DNA from: Galaxea fascicularis
Taxonomy: Eukaryota > Cnidaria > Anthozoa > Scleractinia > Euphylliidae
Reading direction: 5' to 3'
Length of the DNA: 64,000 nucleotides
Assembly: GCA_948470475.1 (NCBI GenBank)
Contig: OX419345.1
Coordinates: 2,848,501 to 2,912,500, forward strand
A program made the position numbers and the translations under genes. Position 1 is the stretch's first letter, and each line of letters begins with the position of its first letter. The notes beneath the pieces were generated by a model. That model was not told the origin of the DNA, made no database searches, and was given only the letters and a program-made list of their open reading frames with translations. Positions 24,201-35,692 of the stretch are shown here, piece by piece.

Positions 24201-27200
24201 TTTGTTCTCACTGGATTTCATTTACTTAAAAGCCTTAAAAGTAGATATTTTTCGATCTTGTTCAATAAAAAATCAAGGACTTTCAAGGACCCAAAATGAA
24301 ATTCAAGTACTTTCAAGGCCTTGAAATCGGCCTCCTCAAATTCAAGGGTTTTTAAGGGTTTTCAAGACGTGTACGAACCCTGTTTGGAGAGTTTTTGCTA
24401 AAAAAAAAATCCTGCTATGCATACTATGTAGAAATAAACTGATCTTTTTGGACAGTTCTTATTAATAGTTGAATTCTCTTTACAAATGGACTGGCCTGGC
24501 CGGCCAGTTATGACTAATGGTAAGTGCCCTACAGTATATATCTCTGGGGTTAATTTGGCGTAAGGAAAAGGAAACTAGTTGAAGCCAAGTGAACACTTTC
24601 AAATTCAGCGGGCGATACAGTGGAATGCAGCCCACAAAATTGACCAATCACAGCACAGCTACTGGAATTATGTACCTTGAACATGGGTCTGATGTGCTCT
24701 ACATGGGTAGCAGATGTGAATGTCGTTTGAATCTGGCTGACGCCCTCTATCAGTGTCTTGGCTGTTTGAGCCATCTGCTCCATTTCTTGGTAATACAATA
24801 ATCTTCTTTGTTTCTCATTTTGAAGGTCTGAAGAAGAACGACCACATTAGGTTTGCTAAACATACTTTTCCTGTTTTATGTTTAAGATTTATGAAAAGTT
24901 AAAAGTCTTATAAAGTCATACGAAAATGAAATACTTAGAATGCATTGTTTAGTCATGAACAACTCAAACAGTAGCAACTTAAAACCTGCCTATTTTGGAC
25001 CGAAACATTCCATTTCCCTCACCTGACGTTGTGGTTACTGATTTTCACACTGGCTTTGTTGTTGTATAATTAAACTTCGCATCAATACAGAGTCAAGACC
25101 AAAACAGCTCAAAGACCATACCCTTTGGAGCTGCACATACCAATATAGCTTAAATAGGGGAGTACTCCTCCCTCCCCCCCACCCTCATGGGCTGAAATCG
25201 TCCTGAGAATTCATTGCTCCTAAAGTTAAACTTTTCTTCCTAAGGAAATATTTTGTTACATTTTACAAAAGTATAAGGTGAGGAGGTTATTCCTTACACA
25301 TTGTGCTGTATCTATTTGCATTCTTTGGTGCACTTCTCATTTTAATTTCATTTTGCGATATCTCATCAAAAATGGACTCCAGGTATTCCTGTGGTAAATC
25401 TTTGCTGTCATTGATTCCTTTGTTCATCGTAACGTACTGTTCTTTAGTTATCTTCCTTTTCACCTACAAAGAAGAAAGAAAACTTGTTCTGACATCATTC
25501 GTACATCTAGAATTTTTACAACACAATAACAATATTGCACACATGGGCCACATTTAGACCAGGGAAACGAAACTACAACAAAACAACGGAGAAATTTCAG
25601 GACAATTTTCAATGATGTAACAAGAAAAGTGTCTTGAATGAGGAAAAGCCAAAATGGTACTTACCTGTGAATTGTGAAGGTCTGTGGTCAACAATATAAT
25701 GGAGTATGCTAAAACATAGGCTGCATCTGCACTGGCAAATACAGTGTTACTGAAAAAAAAAATTGCATTAACAAACACAACCACATTCACACCTCTTACT
25801 AACCTTGTTTTCTCGGTCCATTCTGTAAGTTAAGGACCAAGATTTTTCCCGTTCACTTATCAATAGGAAAAAAACAAGGATCTGTAACTTACAGTATGGC
25901 CTGAGAAAAAAACAGCATCTTAGAATATCATAATACAATATCTCATTTTGGCACTGATCACCCCTCATAGAGAATTACCAGTATTCAACAAATCAAAAAG
26001 TTTGAAAATGCTGAAACTTGCACTATAATTCTATGAGCTCACCCAAAGACTAAAATTACTTGAAAATACTCTTTCTCCCACTAAGGTTTGAGTGATACAG
26101 GAACACTTAGCAACGTAACTTCACAATTTACATTGACCTTACGTGGGGTTAGTTTCCAGATATCTGCTTGCAAATTTCTCCATGAGCCTATCAATTTTCT
26201 GAGCTTCTCCTGGGAGCCGGAAGTTGTTGAGAAACAAGCGTAACGCTGACACAAAGTCCATGTCTATGAAGTTCAATTTATCAATATAGCTGTACATCAC
26301 CTCCCTGCTGAAACTAATAATAAAGATAGAGGAGTCATCAATTTGTAAATGTTGCAATAATTCAATATTTCAAGGTTCAAACTCTGGAAGAAATACTATT
26401 TCAGCAATTCCAAATAGAATTACAGCTGTATGTATTCAATATACAACAAAAACAATAAACAGAATTACCACACCTTTATGTATTTATAAAGTATTGTAAA
26501 AATGAAATATTCATTATTTGGAAGAAATGCTGTTTTCTAAATTTAAAATACATAATCATATAAAGTGTAGTCAATAAATATAATCATTACAACATAAGTA
26601 TGATGTATAGTAAAAACAGGTAAACATACAGATCGTTGTCTCCAATGAGTTCCCCAATTTGTGTCTGAAAGAAATTTTTTCATAAGTTACCCACACAATT
26701 CTTAAGAAGACATTAGGCCACTGAAAATCATTAGTGTGTCATTAAAAAAACTACCTTGTCTAATCTTTCATCAGTGTGTAAAAACTCAGCTACATCATCA
26801 GGCTCAGGACCAAGTAAGCCATTATCCTGGAGGTACTTTACTCCCTTCTTTGGATTCTTATTAAATCTATCAAGAAGACAGTCAAACAAGTTGTAGAAAG
26901 AAACTATGGAAACAAACTCAAGACAGAAACAGTGGATAAAGAAATTCATACTGTTAATGTACATGTTAGTACAAATATACTCTTAAAACCAGATATTAAG
27001 AGAGGACTTTTGCTGATTTTCAAAGTGGCTAGTGATATATCAAATGTACTTGGGGATTCTGGTCATTGGAGAATAGTCGATATCCTGTTTTACTAACAAA
27101 ATAACTGAGGATCTAACTTAAAATAGTACAGCAAAAATTCCCAGCCCTCTGTCATTAAAAACAACCCTGTTACAAACTCAATTGGGGTGATATAGAATCT

Positions 27201-27217
27201 TATCAAGAATACTGTTC

Positions 27218-27251
<34 letters not shown>

Positions 27252-30200
27252 AAGAATTTATATAGCGCCATTTCCGTGAGCTCAATGGCGCTTTGACGCT
27301 AAGAATACTGTTCATGACAATTTAATGCCTTTAATAAGCTGCTGCCCATAATGCAAGCTTTAACTGTCATGTTATGTGAACTTATCAATGGGAAACTGTT
27401 TGTGACAGGAACATTACATGATGGGCACCACGACCTATGGAACGACAAAATAAAATAAATTCTTGTATCAAATTACTTTTCAATTCCTTGTTCCATCAAT
27501 CCTTTCATTTCTTTCAGGGACTCAAACTGTTTAGGGTTATCTGGTGCAGCTGATGACGATGCACTTGAATTAAGTGATCCCTGGCTGCCACCAAATGACT
27601 TGAGCTCTGAACCAATGCTGAGTCGATCTCCAGGCAAACTGGTCCCATCTCCTGTTGCCTCAGAATCTGCATCTGTAATGCTTCCCCTCCTCTTCAGACC
27701 AGGAGTATCTACCAGATCGAAAGATTTTACGGCCATGAAAGAATATTTATGTTGACTTAAGGGCAGTGAGCAGTTTGTCTTGCCTTCTGGGTTCATAAAA
27801 TTAATGGACCTTACACAGGTCTTTTTATCTCACAGGATCAATGTTTAATCATTAAATATGACCTTGGATTTCACCTCTAAAGCAGAGGCCTTGAAACTGC
27901 AACCATTTAAGTCAAAGTTGTTAAGCAGTATTACCTGCTTTTATAAATACAATTCTTGCAGAACCTTGTGTGAGTAGAGTGAAGCAGGAACACTAGTCTG
28001 TGACTGGGAACACATGGCTTGATGGAGTGCTTGTCCATAACAGAATTATTATTATATCAAGTAGCACTGACAGTTTGTAGTAACACAAATGGAGGACACA
28101 AGACAATGAAGAGCACATTTTTCTTGAGCATGGAATACAAGGGGAGAAACCAAAGATTTACTATGTTGCACTTAGTTGGCATCAATTGACCCATACCCAG
28201 GGTTCATACACTTTTTTCAACCAAAAATTCAATGACTTTTCAAGGCCTTTCAAGGACACATTTTTCAATTTTTCAAGGACCCCAAGAGGGGCAAAATCAA
28301 GCCAATATAATGCCACATCAGATGCTTAAAGTAGAGAGTGCACCAATTTTCGTCGCAGATACTTGTGAAGCTTTGTTGGATAAAATTGGCAACAAATTTC
28401 AAGGACTTTCCAGCACCGACTGCAATTTTCAAGGACTTTTAAAGCCTTGAATAGTTATTTAAAATTCAAGGACTTTCAAGGACTTTTAAGGCACATGCAA
28501 CCCCTGCATACCATTATTTTATGAGTACAAATGATGTGCAAATGTTGCATACCTGCACTACTAGCAACATGTGAGGAAGGGTTCAGATAAAGCTCTCTAC
28601 TCCACTCCACCATACATTTCAATATGGACACCAAACATTCAAGTCCTTTAAGGCGCATACTTTTCTCTTGGACCTAGAAACAACACAAGGAAAAAAGTAG
28701 TTGTATCAATTACCAAAGCAAATAGATTGTATAATATTATTAATACCGACTTATAAAATTTTAAAGCTTGCCTTCCATCAATGACAGTGTTCTTAAACCC
28801 AAGGATAGATGTCTTAAAAAAGGGTCTTCACCTAATCACACCAACACATACAGAGCTTTCTACTCAAGACAATATTAGGTTAAAATAGGATGGAGAGAAA
28901 ATGTCAACTACCCTCTCAAGTTTGAACAAAATACTCACTGGAGTGGCAGCTAATACTATTGCTTGTCGTCCTTGGGCAATCTTAGCGAGGTCACTTGTCA
29001 GTCGTTCAAAGATATTAGACAATGAAAGATCACAATCATAGTTGAGATAAATGTCCACAACACACTGGGCATCTGAAAAACAAATGAAGGGAAGTCAGTG
29101 ATTCAAGTGCCAAGAAAATAATGAGTATCAAATAAATTCAAATGGCAAATATGAACATGATTGTTTTGTGCTAATTTGTGCATTTGTTTACCTGAACAAA
29201 TTCTTGTCAGGGCCTGCATAACCATCCATTTGTGCTGAAATGAGCTGGTTGAAGTCTCCAAGATGTTTAGAAAAATTTCCTTGAAGAACACCTATTAGTA
29301 GCATAGAGAAAGTGGTGCTGTAGGCATTTTAAATTTTTGCACTACCATCGTCAGTAAACAAGTTAATCTAACAGCAACTGAGCAAGAATAAAATATTAAA
29401 TAAATTTAATTTCTCAAACAAGGGTACCACTCATGAAATTCAGTTCCAAACACATCCAAACAACACAACAGTGACCACCATCCAACTTCCCTTTACCATA
29501 TCACTAGTTCGTAAAGCATGCAGGGTATGACAATACAAGTAATGATCACCAGGGATCAGTTGAGTTGACATTTATATAAATTCTCCCTACATGTAACCTA
29601 TGAAATAACTGACAACTGTAAGAGGAATACATCTACTGATATTGGAAATTGAAGGGTTGATAAAAACAAAAAGGTAAACCTCAATCTGCATCTTGAGATG
29701 GGTCTTGAATGACGACAACAGTGTAAGGAAGATCGCCAATGACAGCTCAAACACAGCAGGGACAGAGGACACGCCATTCTTGGACAAAGCTACACAAAGG
29801 TATTGCTTGATGGCAGTCACAAACATTTCATGTGAACAGAACACAGGTCCTGCATTCTGAAGACAAGACAGCATCAACTCCAGTGACAGAATCTTTGATC
29901 GTAACTCATGAGACCTGCCAAACAAGAGTGATATGAGAAGATAATGAATTTCAATTTTTGTAGATGTAAAGTTTCACTCAAATATATGCGCTTGAAGCGT
30001 TTTCCTCTTTGGTGCTGATACCAGTAATTGTGCCACTCAAGGTAATCCTGACTATCTGTACTGGGTCAACATTGAGATATATACACATTATTATCCAAAC
30101 AGGCTTTTACCCTTAGAGCAACCAAATTGAAAGCTCCTGAACTGATCTTTACTATGGAACGATCATGGATCCCTGGTTATCAATATGATAGCTAATAAGC

Positions 30201-33200
30201 CTTTCACATGGTGTGGCTTAGGAAGAAGATTCACAAAGCTCAAATATGTAACAGCAACCACTTACTTAGGATCTAAAGGTGCATCAGACAGAGGTTTCAT
30301 GGATAGTTTACACAAAGACCTGAAAACTAGAAAGGCATCTTTCTGAGTGATATGAGAGAACTTGACTGCTCCAGGAGCCTGACTGTTGACAGATGTTGAT
30401 GAGGAGCTTCCCTCAGCCTCAGTGCCCGACTCACTGTGAGTATCACCAAGCTCATCAGCAATTGGTGATGATGTTTCTGTAGGAGTTGAGGGTGGAAGCC
30501 CATTTACAGTTGGTACTTCTGGAACTGTTTCAGTAATTTCTCCATTTGGTAGAACACTTTGATCTGCTGAAAAAAAGAGAAACACACCACAGTTACCGGT
30601 AATACAATACTTCAGCCTTTTCTTTCACCCAATGCCATACTATAATGGTTGAACATTTTGAGTTTTTAGATGGAATTCTGAAGTGGGATTCTGAAAATGA
30701 AAACCAGTGACTAGTATAAATTATTCTACCATGTGGGGCTGTTAGTTAAATAATAATAGCTGGTTCAAGTCTCCAGAGAAATCCAAATGTGTGAACATTC
30801 AAATTTATGGTGATAATGACAATAATAAACTTAAAGACTGCTGTTTCCCAGCTTCTAACAATGTACTGTACCTGAAAGATTCTGTGAATTTTTTTCTTCA
30901 TCCACAGCAGGTGAATTTTCTTCAGACACTGTACTTGCATAATCCTTAACAGTCACAGTTTCCTCTGAGGTAGTCTCTTCAGGTAATTCCCCATCAACTT
31001 CTGGTGAAGTTTCTTGCCCTATCACTCCCCCGTCAGTGGTCTCTACTATACTGCCATTACCCCCATCACTAGCACTTGTATGACCTTCTTCTTTCACATC
31101 ATCTAGTGACTCCTTGGTGCCATCTTCTAACTGATCATCAGCTGTAAACCAATAATAAGCCAGTAAGAGTGAGTTATAATGGTAATAACAGAGACATGAT
31201 ATTGTATGACATGATAGCAAGCACCAAAAAGAGTTTTGACAATCTGCACAGTGGGTACTACTGTATTACAGTACCTTGTAAATCCACCCCCTCATCCACA
31301 TCATTGTCAGTTCTATTGCCAACTTCCTCAGTCCTTGAATCGTCATTATTTTCACTCTTTGAACCATGGCTATCCCTTGCAGTATCCACTGGCTCAGAAA
31401 CCGTTGAAGGTGTAGAAATGCCAGACTCCCCATCAGAAAGGGGTATGGACTGTAGCTCTGTTGTTTCTGAGGGGGTAGGGGTGGATGTTGTTTGCACAGT
31501 CTCTTGGTGTAACTCAGATTCCTTCAATTCTTCTTCTGCTGCCTATAAATTAGATAATTTATTTAACAAATACTCAATCTAAGAAAAAAAAAAAGGCCTT
31601 GTGTAGGGATGAAGAGTTGCAACGTCAGTGTTATATGTCAGGGGTATTACATAGGAACCCTGACATAATCAAGTACCAGTGGACAGAGCAAATGTGTTTT
31701 ATACAACAGGGCCCTGTTCCTAACATTTTACCATAAAAAGGCCAAAGCATATTGGTCCTATGCCAGGTATTTCATTAGAAAAAAAACATTTTGTGTTATT
31801 CCTATTCTTCCAGCAAACTGAATACCTGACTGTAAAGATGGGTAGATAAATTGAACTTTTTTCCCAGTTCAGAGTTGCAGCTGTTTATGACAAAATCTAA
31901 GTGTTTCCATGACTGCCTAAAGGTATCTTATCCAGTCTCTCATATTTCCAGTTGAAAGAATAACTTGTCTCTAACTTTTTCTTTATACCATAACGTGTGT
32001 CACTTCTTCATTTCCGTTAAATGTAGTTTGAAGGACTGACAATACAGGAGTCTAATCTATTCTAATCTTAAGAGCATGGCTCATCTCTAAAGCAATGTAT
32101 TTGTTACTGTTTTCAACAACCAATGATGACCATTCCCAGTCTTTTCCTTTTTGACTTATTTCCCTGACTGTATACTAAACTTACAGCTTGTGCTTCCATT
32201 CGCTGGAAAATGACACTTATCATCTGGCTCAGCGTGGCTTTGGCAGTTGTCTGGTTAATAAGATTACGGCTGGCAAGATAAATATTGTAACAAGTTCGCA
32301 CAGCTTGTAATAGGGTTCCTTCATGGACTTCACAGGAGTTGGAAGTAACTGCAGTGAGCAGAGCCTAAAAACATAGGATGGAATATTCATGTATCATACT
32401 TCTTTAATAATTTTAGAACCAAATACATTGTAAAGCCCAGTGTATTTGTGATTCACTAAAAACGCAACATTACTAACTCTCTAAGTTGCAACCCTGTAAA
32501 CTGATTTTTGGTTTGATTGGGCAGCTGAAATACATGTATATTACACCAGCAAGTTAAGAATGAGATGACTCAAAGTCATCTATGCAACAAAACCTTAATA
32601 ATCAAATAAAATAGCAAGGTGAAATGAGAAATCTTTACCTTGATAATCTGAAGTTGAACTCCTTCATCAGTCTGTACTCCTACAAAACAACTACAGATGG
32701 TCTCCACTATCCGATCCAGAAGCTTCTTGGAGGGTTCTGTGCTGTCTGGAATGTCACCAGCTAAGTGTCCATAGGCAATCAGTTTCTAACAATGACCAAA
32801 CATCACCAAAAGAGCACATCAGTTATGGCTTGTACTGGTACATCAGAAAACGTTATCTCATTATTTCAACCAGTACTGGCAGAATTGAAATGAATTAATG
32901 ACAAAAGTCACTGGTATGACTGATACAAGAAGATACAATACTGGAAGAGATACAGCTTCACAGCCCACCAATATGTACATGTACTGGTGGTAAAACCTAG
33001 CCACTCAACATGCACCATAGGTACTACAACTGACATTGTGCACAAAAAGTTTATTAAAATATAAGAAAACTGTCAGGTTGAACCATACAACAAATCAATT
33101 TGTGTGAGTGAATCCCACTTAAACCTATTAAAACAGATAATGCATCATCATTTTGTGGTAACAAGAAACAAACTAAATCATACCTGCAGACAGTCAAGGG

Positions 33201-35692
33201 CTGTAACAACAATTCTAGGACACTTGGATTGGCAAGCAAGTTCAAATGGAAGGAAATATTTATCTGCTTCAATAAATGGTTGCTTTCCTTTAGGTGGTGG
33301 AAGAGCTGATGATGGACTTTCGTTACTTTTAAACAAAATAAACATTAAAACAGTGAGGGCTGTAGACTGGCAACAGTTACACCTGTACATGTATTTTATA
33401 ATATATTTTATGTGCCTGACTTCATATGCTGCATTGGCTTCAGTAAAAAATAGTTTAGTTATTTGAAACACCTTAATTCTGTCAAAACATACAGCCATGC
33501 ATGAGTGACAAATAGAGTTGACTGAGTGTCAGGGATGTTCTTTTTTATAATACAATATATCTATATGCAGAAAATAATCTTTGCTTTGCTCTTTCCAACA
33601 TCAAAGTCAAAATAACATGTACCTGCCATCTGGAATGACATCTGTTTGAGACTTGTGAATTTCTTCTGCAAAACAAAATTATTAAGAAAACGAATAAATA
33701 AATCAAATGAACTGTCACCAGGACCAGTGACAAGAAATTAATATAATTGTGACTTCTTATTAATGGCAACTAATAATATCATTCTTATGATAAAAAACGT
33801 GATAAAATTAGCAAGGCTGTGTTTTAAGAAAAGCAATTGCATTTTTGTCAGTATTATTATGACAGTGAAAACGTATAAATGCCATATGAATCCCTATCCA
33901 GACAACCTGTTTTAGGTCCAAATATTTTTGTACAGTTTTTTAAAACATTTTTTCAGGTTGTGAAGAAAAATAGGACATGTACATGTATATTTTAGAAGGA
34001 TTACTTGTATGTGGTACAGGGTACATGTAATTTACGTAAATTTAGTATACTATTATTATTATTATTGAGTTACAAGTGAGTGTAATTATCACAGTCAGTC
34101 AGCCAATACAATACAATACAATACAATATTCTTTATTTAACGAAGGTGACGTAATTAACCCGATGAGTTATTTAACTTACGGCCTTCACAACGGTACAGA
34201 ACACATATAAAACAATGCCTAACTAAAACTAGACAAATGTATGGTTAAACATGAATATAAAGTGATAAATGCTAATCACAATCTAATTACTTACATGTAA
34301 TTAATTAACTAATTAATTAACTAATCAATTAATTACCTTCTAATACAGTTACAATAAAGAGAAAAACGACACGTATGACACATTAATTCTTCGAGATGAA
34401 AAACATTACTGGCAAACTTAAGGAATAATTGAAAGAGTTTATGCTTAAAATTATTTAATCTAGATGAAAAAGTAATAGAAGAAGGAGGTGCACAAGTTAT
34501 TTGCTTAAGATCAGTATCAAGGCAATTGAAAAGGGCAGCAGCAGAGTAAGCAATCTTCAGCATAAGTTTGCAAAAAAGGACAATAGTAACTATAGCAACA
34601 ATTTGGATATTGTCTGTTTAAATTTGTTGTGGTTGATGAGCATGGATGCTTTGATTTTGTTCATATAATGGCAATGAATGATACTGTACTTCTGACGTGA
34701 CATTATACTTCATGCTAACCGGTGCATAAACTACAGTGGATGATGATAAAAAGTGAAAAAGATATGGCCTCATTTCACACCCAAAACATAAAAACAAAAT
34801 ATAGTATTGCCCAGCTTAAGTCATACCAAAAAGGAGATATTTAAAAGGTATTGCAATATTTCATCATTGGGTAGATCTTTCTTTCACAGTGACTCTAAAA
34901 ATTTAACAAACAATCTAGAAACATTGCTCAGCATTTTTCAAAGTTAAAACTAAAAAAAATGTTTTATTTTGAATGGGATATGAAAATACATGTAGGAAAT
35001 CTCAAGAATTCGTGAAAGGCGACCACTGCAAATATTGATAAATCAAATGGCAATGCAAGTGAATTGAATACGATGGTGCAACGCCACCAAAGGACAGTTT
35101 GGATGCAAGACAGCCCAAATGCATAACAAATTTCAAAAGGGGCAAATTAGTTTTCGTGGTGCACGGCAGTGGATTCAAGCGAAGTAGAGCGTGACGAGTC
35201 CAAAGAACTGAATTATAAAAAACTCCGAGATCAATATATGCAGCCGTATATCCTCAGTCGCTTATAATTACAAAAAAAATATTCGCGAAAAAATGCAATG
35301 TCCAGTCGCCAAGAAAACAAACAAACACTCGCGAAAGACGTTAATCGTCGATTATAAAAGTGGGATCTGCCTCAAACACCTGTTTGGGTAGGCAAATTGC
35401 TATAACACCACGAACATCGATAAGCTCTCGAGCTATGACGATAAACAAATTAAACAATCTGGTTACATAAAATTGACTCCAACAACATATTGAGCCAAGA
35501 TCTACAATAACAACTTCATATTTCAATGAATATTTGAATGTAGATTGCTTTTCGAGTTTTCGTCTTACCTAGAGCAACTTCGCATGCCTTCTTCAGCTGT
35601 TGGTGATAAGATTTCTTGGTTTCCTTGTCATTCAGTATCTTCTCCAACGCACGCGTAAGGAACATATTCTGCGTTCTAGTGTTCTCGTACAT
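12293..35692 (-). CDS. ARFGEF1/2: Brefeldin A-inhibited ARF guanine-nucleotide exchange factor (BIG1/BIG2 ortholog), complete
   Basis: This large Sec7-family GEF loads GTP on class I ARFs at the trans-Golgi network and endosomes to recruit coats (family knowledge). Thirty-nine exons give about 1943 residues (human BIG1 is ~1850), with consistent phase at every junction. The domain order is complete: DCB ([33 protein letters not shown]), HUS with its NYDCD box (~614-618), Sec7 (~750-950) with glutamic-finger motif [11 protein letters not shown] (Glu ~851), and HDS1-4 ending [13 protein letters not shown]...CDDPESS. The start is ATG 35692-35690 in an ACC-ATG context, exactly where the family begins. 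Cnidarians probably have one pre-duplication gene, so I cannot choose between ARFGEF1 and ARFGEF2. Most of the excess length is an acidic Ser/Thr linker between DCB and HUS. Confidence 0.97.
15857..16085. mobile_element. Foldback (MITE-like) element in an ARFGEF intron
   Basis: Imperfect inverted arms GGCGTTTTTGAGCGACGGA (15877 onward) and its complement (16040-16070) are separated by about 130 bp of unrelated sequence. No ORF of transposase type. It lies between ARFGEF exons 32 and 33. Confidence 0.5.
19527..19551. repeat. (AGAT)n microsatellite
   Basis: Short AGAT tandem repeat of about six units in the ARFGEF intron between exons 26 and 27. Confidence 0.9.
20763..20938 (-). mobile_element. 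tRNA-derived SINE, family A, copy 1
   Basis: Read on the minus strand, the element starts GGAGCAGGGTTGGCGCAGTG, with A-box-like TGGCGCAGTGGTGAGAG and B-box GGTTCGATTCC followed by a non-tRNA body (GTTTTTCTCCGGGTACTCC). Copy 2 is at 41760-41912. Right beside the head (20940-20955), GGGAGCAGGGTTGGCG recurs in the opposite orientation, forming a small hairpin. Confidence 0.75.
22234..22321. repeat. Perfect 40-bp hairpin
   Basis: Arm 22234-22273 (AGTCTCCTTCGCAGCCGTCG onward) and its exact complement 22282-22321 flank an 8-base loop. The sequence is GC-rich compared with its surroundings and is typical of a foldback MITE terminus. It is in the ARFGEF intron between exons 21 and 22. Confidence 0.9.
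22861..23152 (-). mobile_element. tRNA-derived SINE, family B, copy 1
   Basis: Minus strand: CCGACCGGTTAGCTCAGTTG with A-box TTAGCTCAGTTGGTAGAG and B-box GGTTCAAACCCC, then a body shared with 45597-45825 (AGACTTTCTAGTCTTCTCGG). The tRNA part cannot fold as a functional tRNA with a normal 3' end, so it is a SINE head rather than a tRNA gene. Confidence 0.75.
23720..23822. mobile_element. GGTCCGTA foldback element, copy 1
   Basis: Inverted arms AAGGTCCGTACTGTA and TAACTTACAGTATGGACC enclose a GCTTCGCGCTTGGGCCAGAA centre. Related copies lie at 25795-25915 and 51355-51485. Confidence 0.6.
23914..24382. mobile_element. TIR element with TTTGGA target duplication (CAGGGTTCGTACAC family), copy 1
   Basis: The ends are CATGGTTCGTACAC and GTGTACGAACCCTG, with 6-bp direct flanks TTTGGA (23908-23913, 24383-24388). 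The interior is rich in TTCAAGGACTTT repeats and has no transposase. A second copy at 28198-28506 has the same ends and its own 6-bp flanks. Confidence 0.65.
25795..25915. mobile_element. GGTCCGTA foldback element, copy 2
   Basis: Arms TTTTCTCGGTCCATTCTGTA and TGTAACTTACAGTATGGCCT surround a CCCGTTCACTTATCAATAGG centre. It is a diverged copy of the element at 51355-51485. Confidence 0.55.
27214..27302. repeat. (AAT)n-linked dispersed repeat
   Basis: An (AAT)n run is followed by ACAAGAATTTATATAGCGCC and CTCAATGGCGCTTTGACG. A related (AAT)n plus GGATTTATATGGCGCG unit occurs at 45337-45440, so this is a dispersed repeat rather than an isolated microsatellite. Confidence 0.6.
28198..28506. mobile_element. 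TIR element with CATACC target duplication, copy 2
   Basis: Begins CAGGGTTCATACAC and ends GCAACCCCTG, flanked by CATACC on both sides (28192-28197, 28507-28512). It has the same TTCAAGGACTTT-rich interior as copy 1, but is shorter. Confidence 0.65.
28553..29914 (-). other. ARFGEF exons 9-12: HUS domain
   Basis: Exons: 29914-29680, 29291-29192, 29072-28939, 28673-28553 (residues ~492-688). The block contains [39 protein letters not shown] and the HUS box NYDCD. In this family HUS works with DCB in dimerisation and autoregulation. Confidence 0.9.
30266..35692 (-). other. ARFGEF exons 1-8: DCB domain and acidic linker
   Basis: Exons: 35692-35569, 33665-33623, 33325-33184, 32785-32639, 32364-32185, 31542-31275, 31141-30872, 30566-30266 (residues 1-491). 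Exons 1-5 hold the DCB region (dimerisation and cyclophilin-binding), including [14 protein letters not shown] and [20 protein letters not shown]. Exons 6-8 encode about 270 residues of Glu/Ser/Thr/Asp-rich, probably disordered sequence before the conserved [19 protein letters not shown]. Intron 1 is the longest in the gene at ~1.9 kb. Confidence 0.9.
34053..34335. repeat. AT-rich simple-sequence cluster
   Basis: (ATT)n near 34053, (AATAC)n near 34105-34130 and (TTAA)-type runs at 34298-34335, inside ARFGEF intron 1. No coding signal between them. Confidence 0.8.

Larger units (their letters stand above)
12293..24827 (-). other. ARFGEF exons 19-39: HDS1-4 domains
   Basis: Exons: 24827-24676, 23449-23321, 22512-22354, 21841-21685, 21361-21286, 21199-21159, 20332-20163, 19969-19818, 19262-19102, 18753-18593, 18404-18274, 17841-17703, 17085-16959, 16591-16326, 15792-15732, 15542-15387, 14822-14683, 14396-14213, 13486-13348, 13221-13104, 12439-12293. 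They cover the HDS armadillo-type regions, e.g. [20 protein letters not shown] and [19 protein letters not shown]. Exon 32 carries a Thr/Pro-rich stretch ([17 protein letters not shown]) encoded by a short tandem repeat. Exons 33-34 are the least conserved and were placed mainly by phase and splice signals. Confidence 0.85.
25298..27708 (-). other. ARFGEF exons 13-18: Sec7 catalytic domain
   Basis: Exons: 27708-27477, 26866-26755, 26664-26630, 26313-26143, 25749-25665, 25463-25298 (residues ~689-955). Sec7 begins near [19 protein letters not shown] and includes the invariant [17 protein letters not shown], with catalytic Glu ~851, and [20 protein letters not shown]. Exon 15 is a 35-nt micro-exon supplying [11 protein letters not shown]. 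All catalytic landmarks are present, so the enzyme should be active. Confidence 0.92.
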
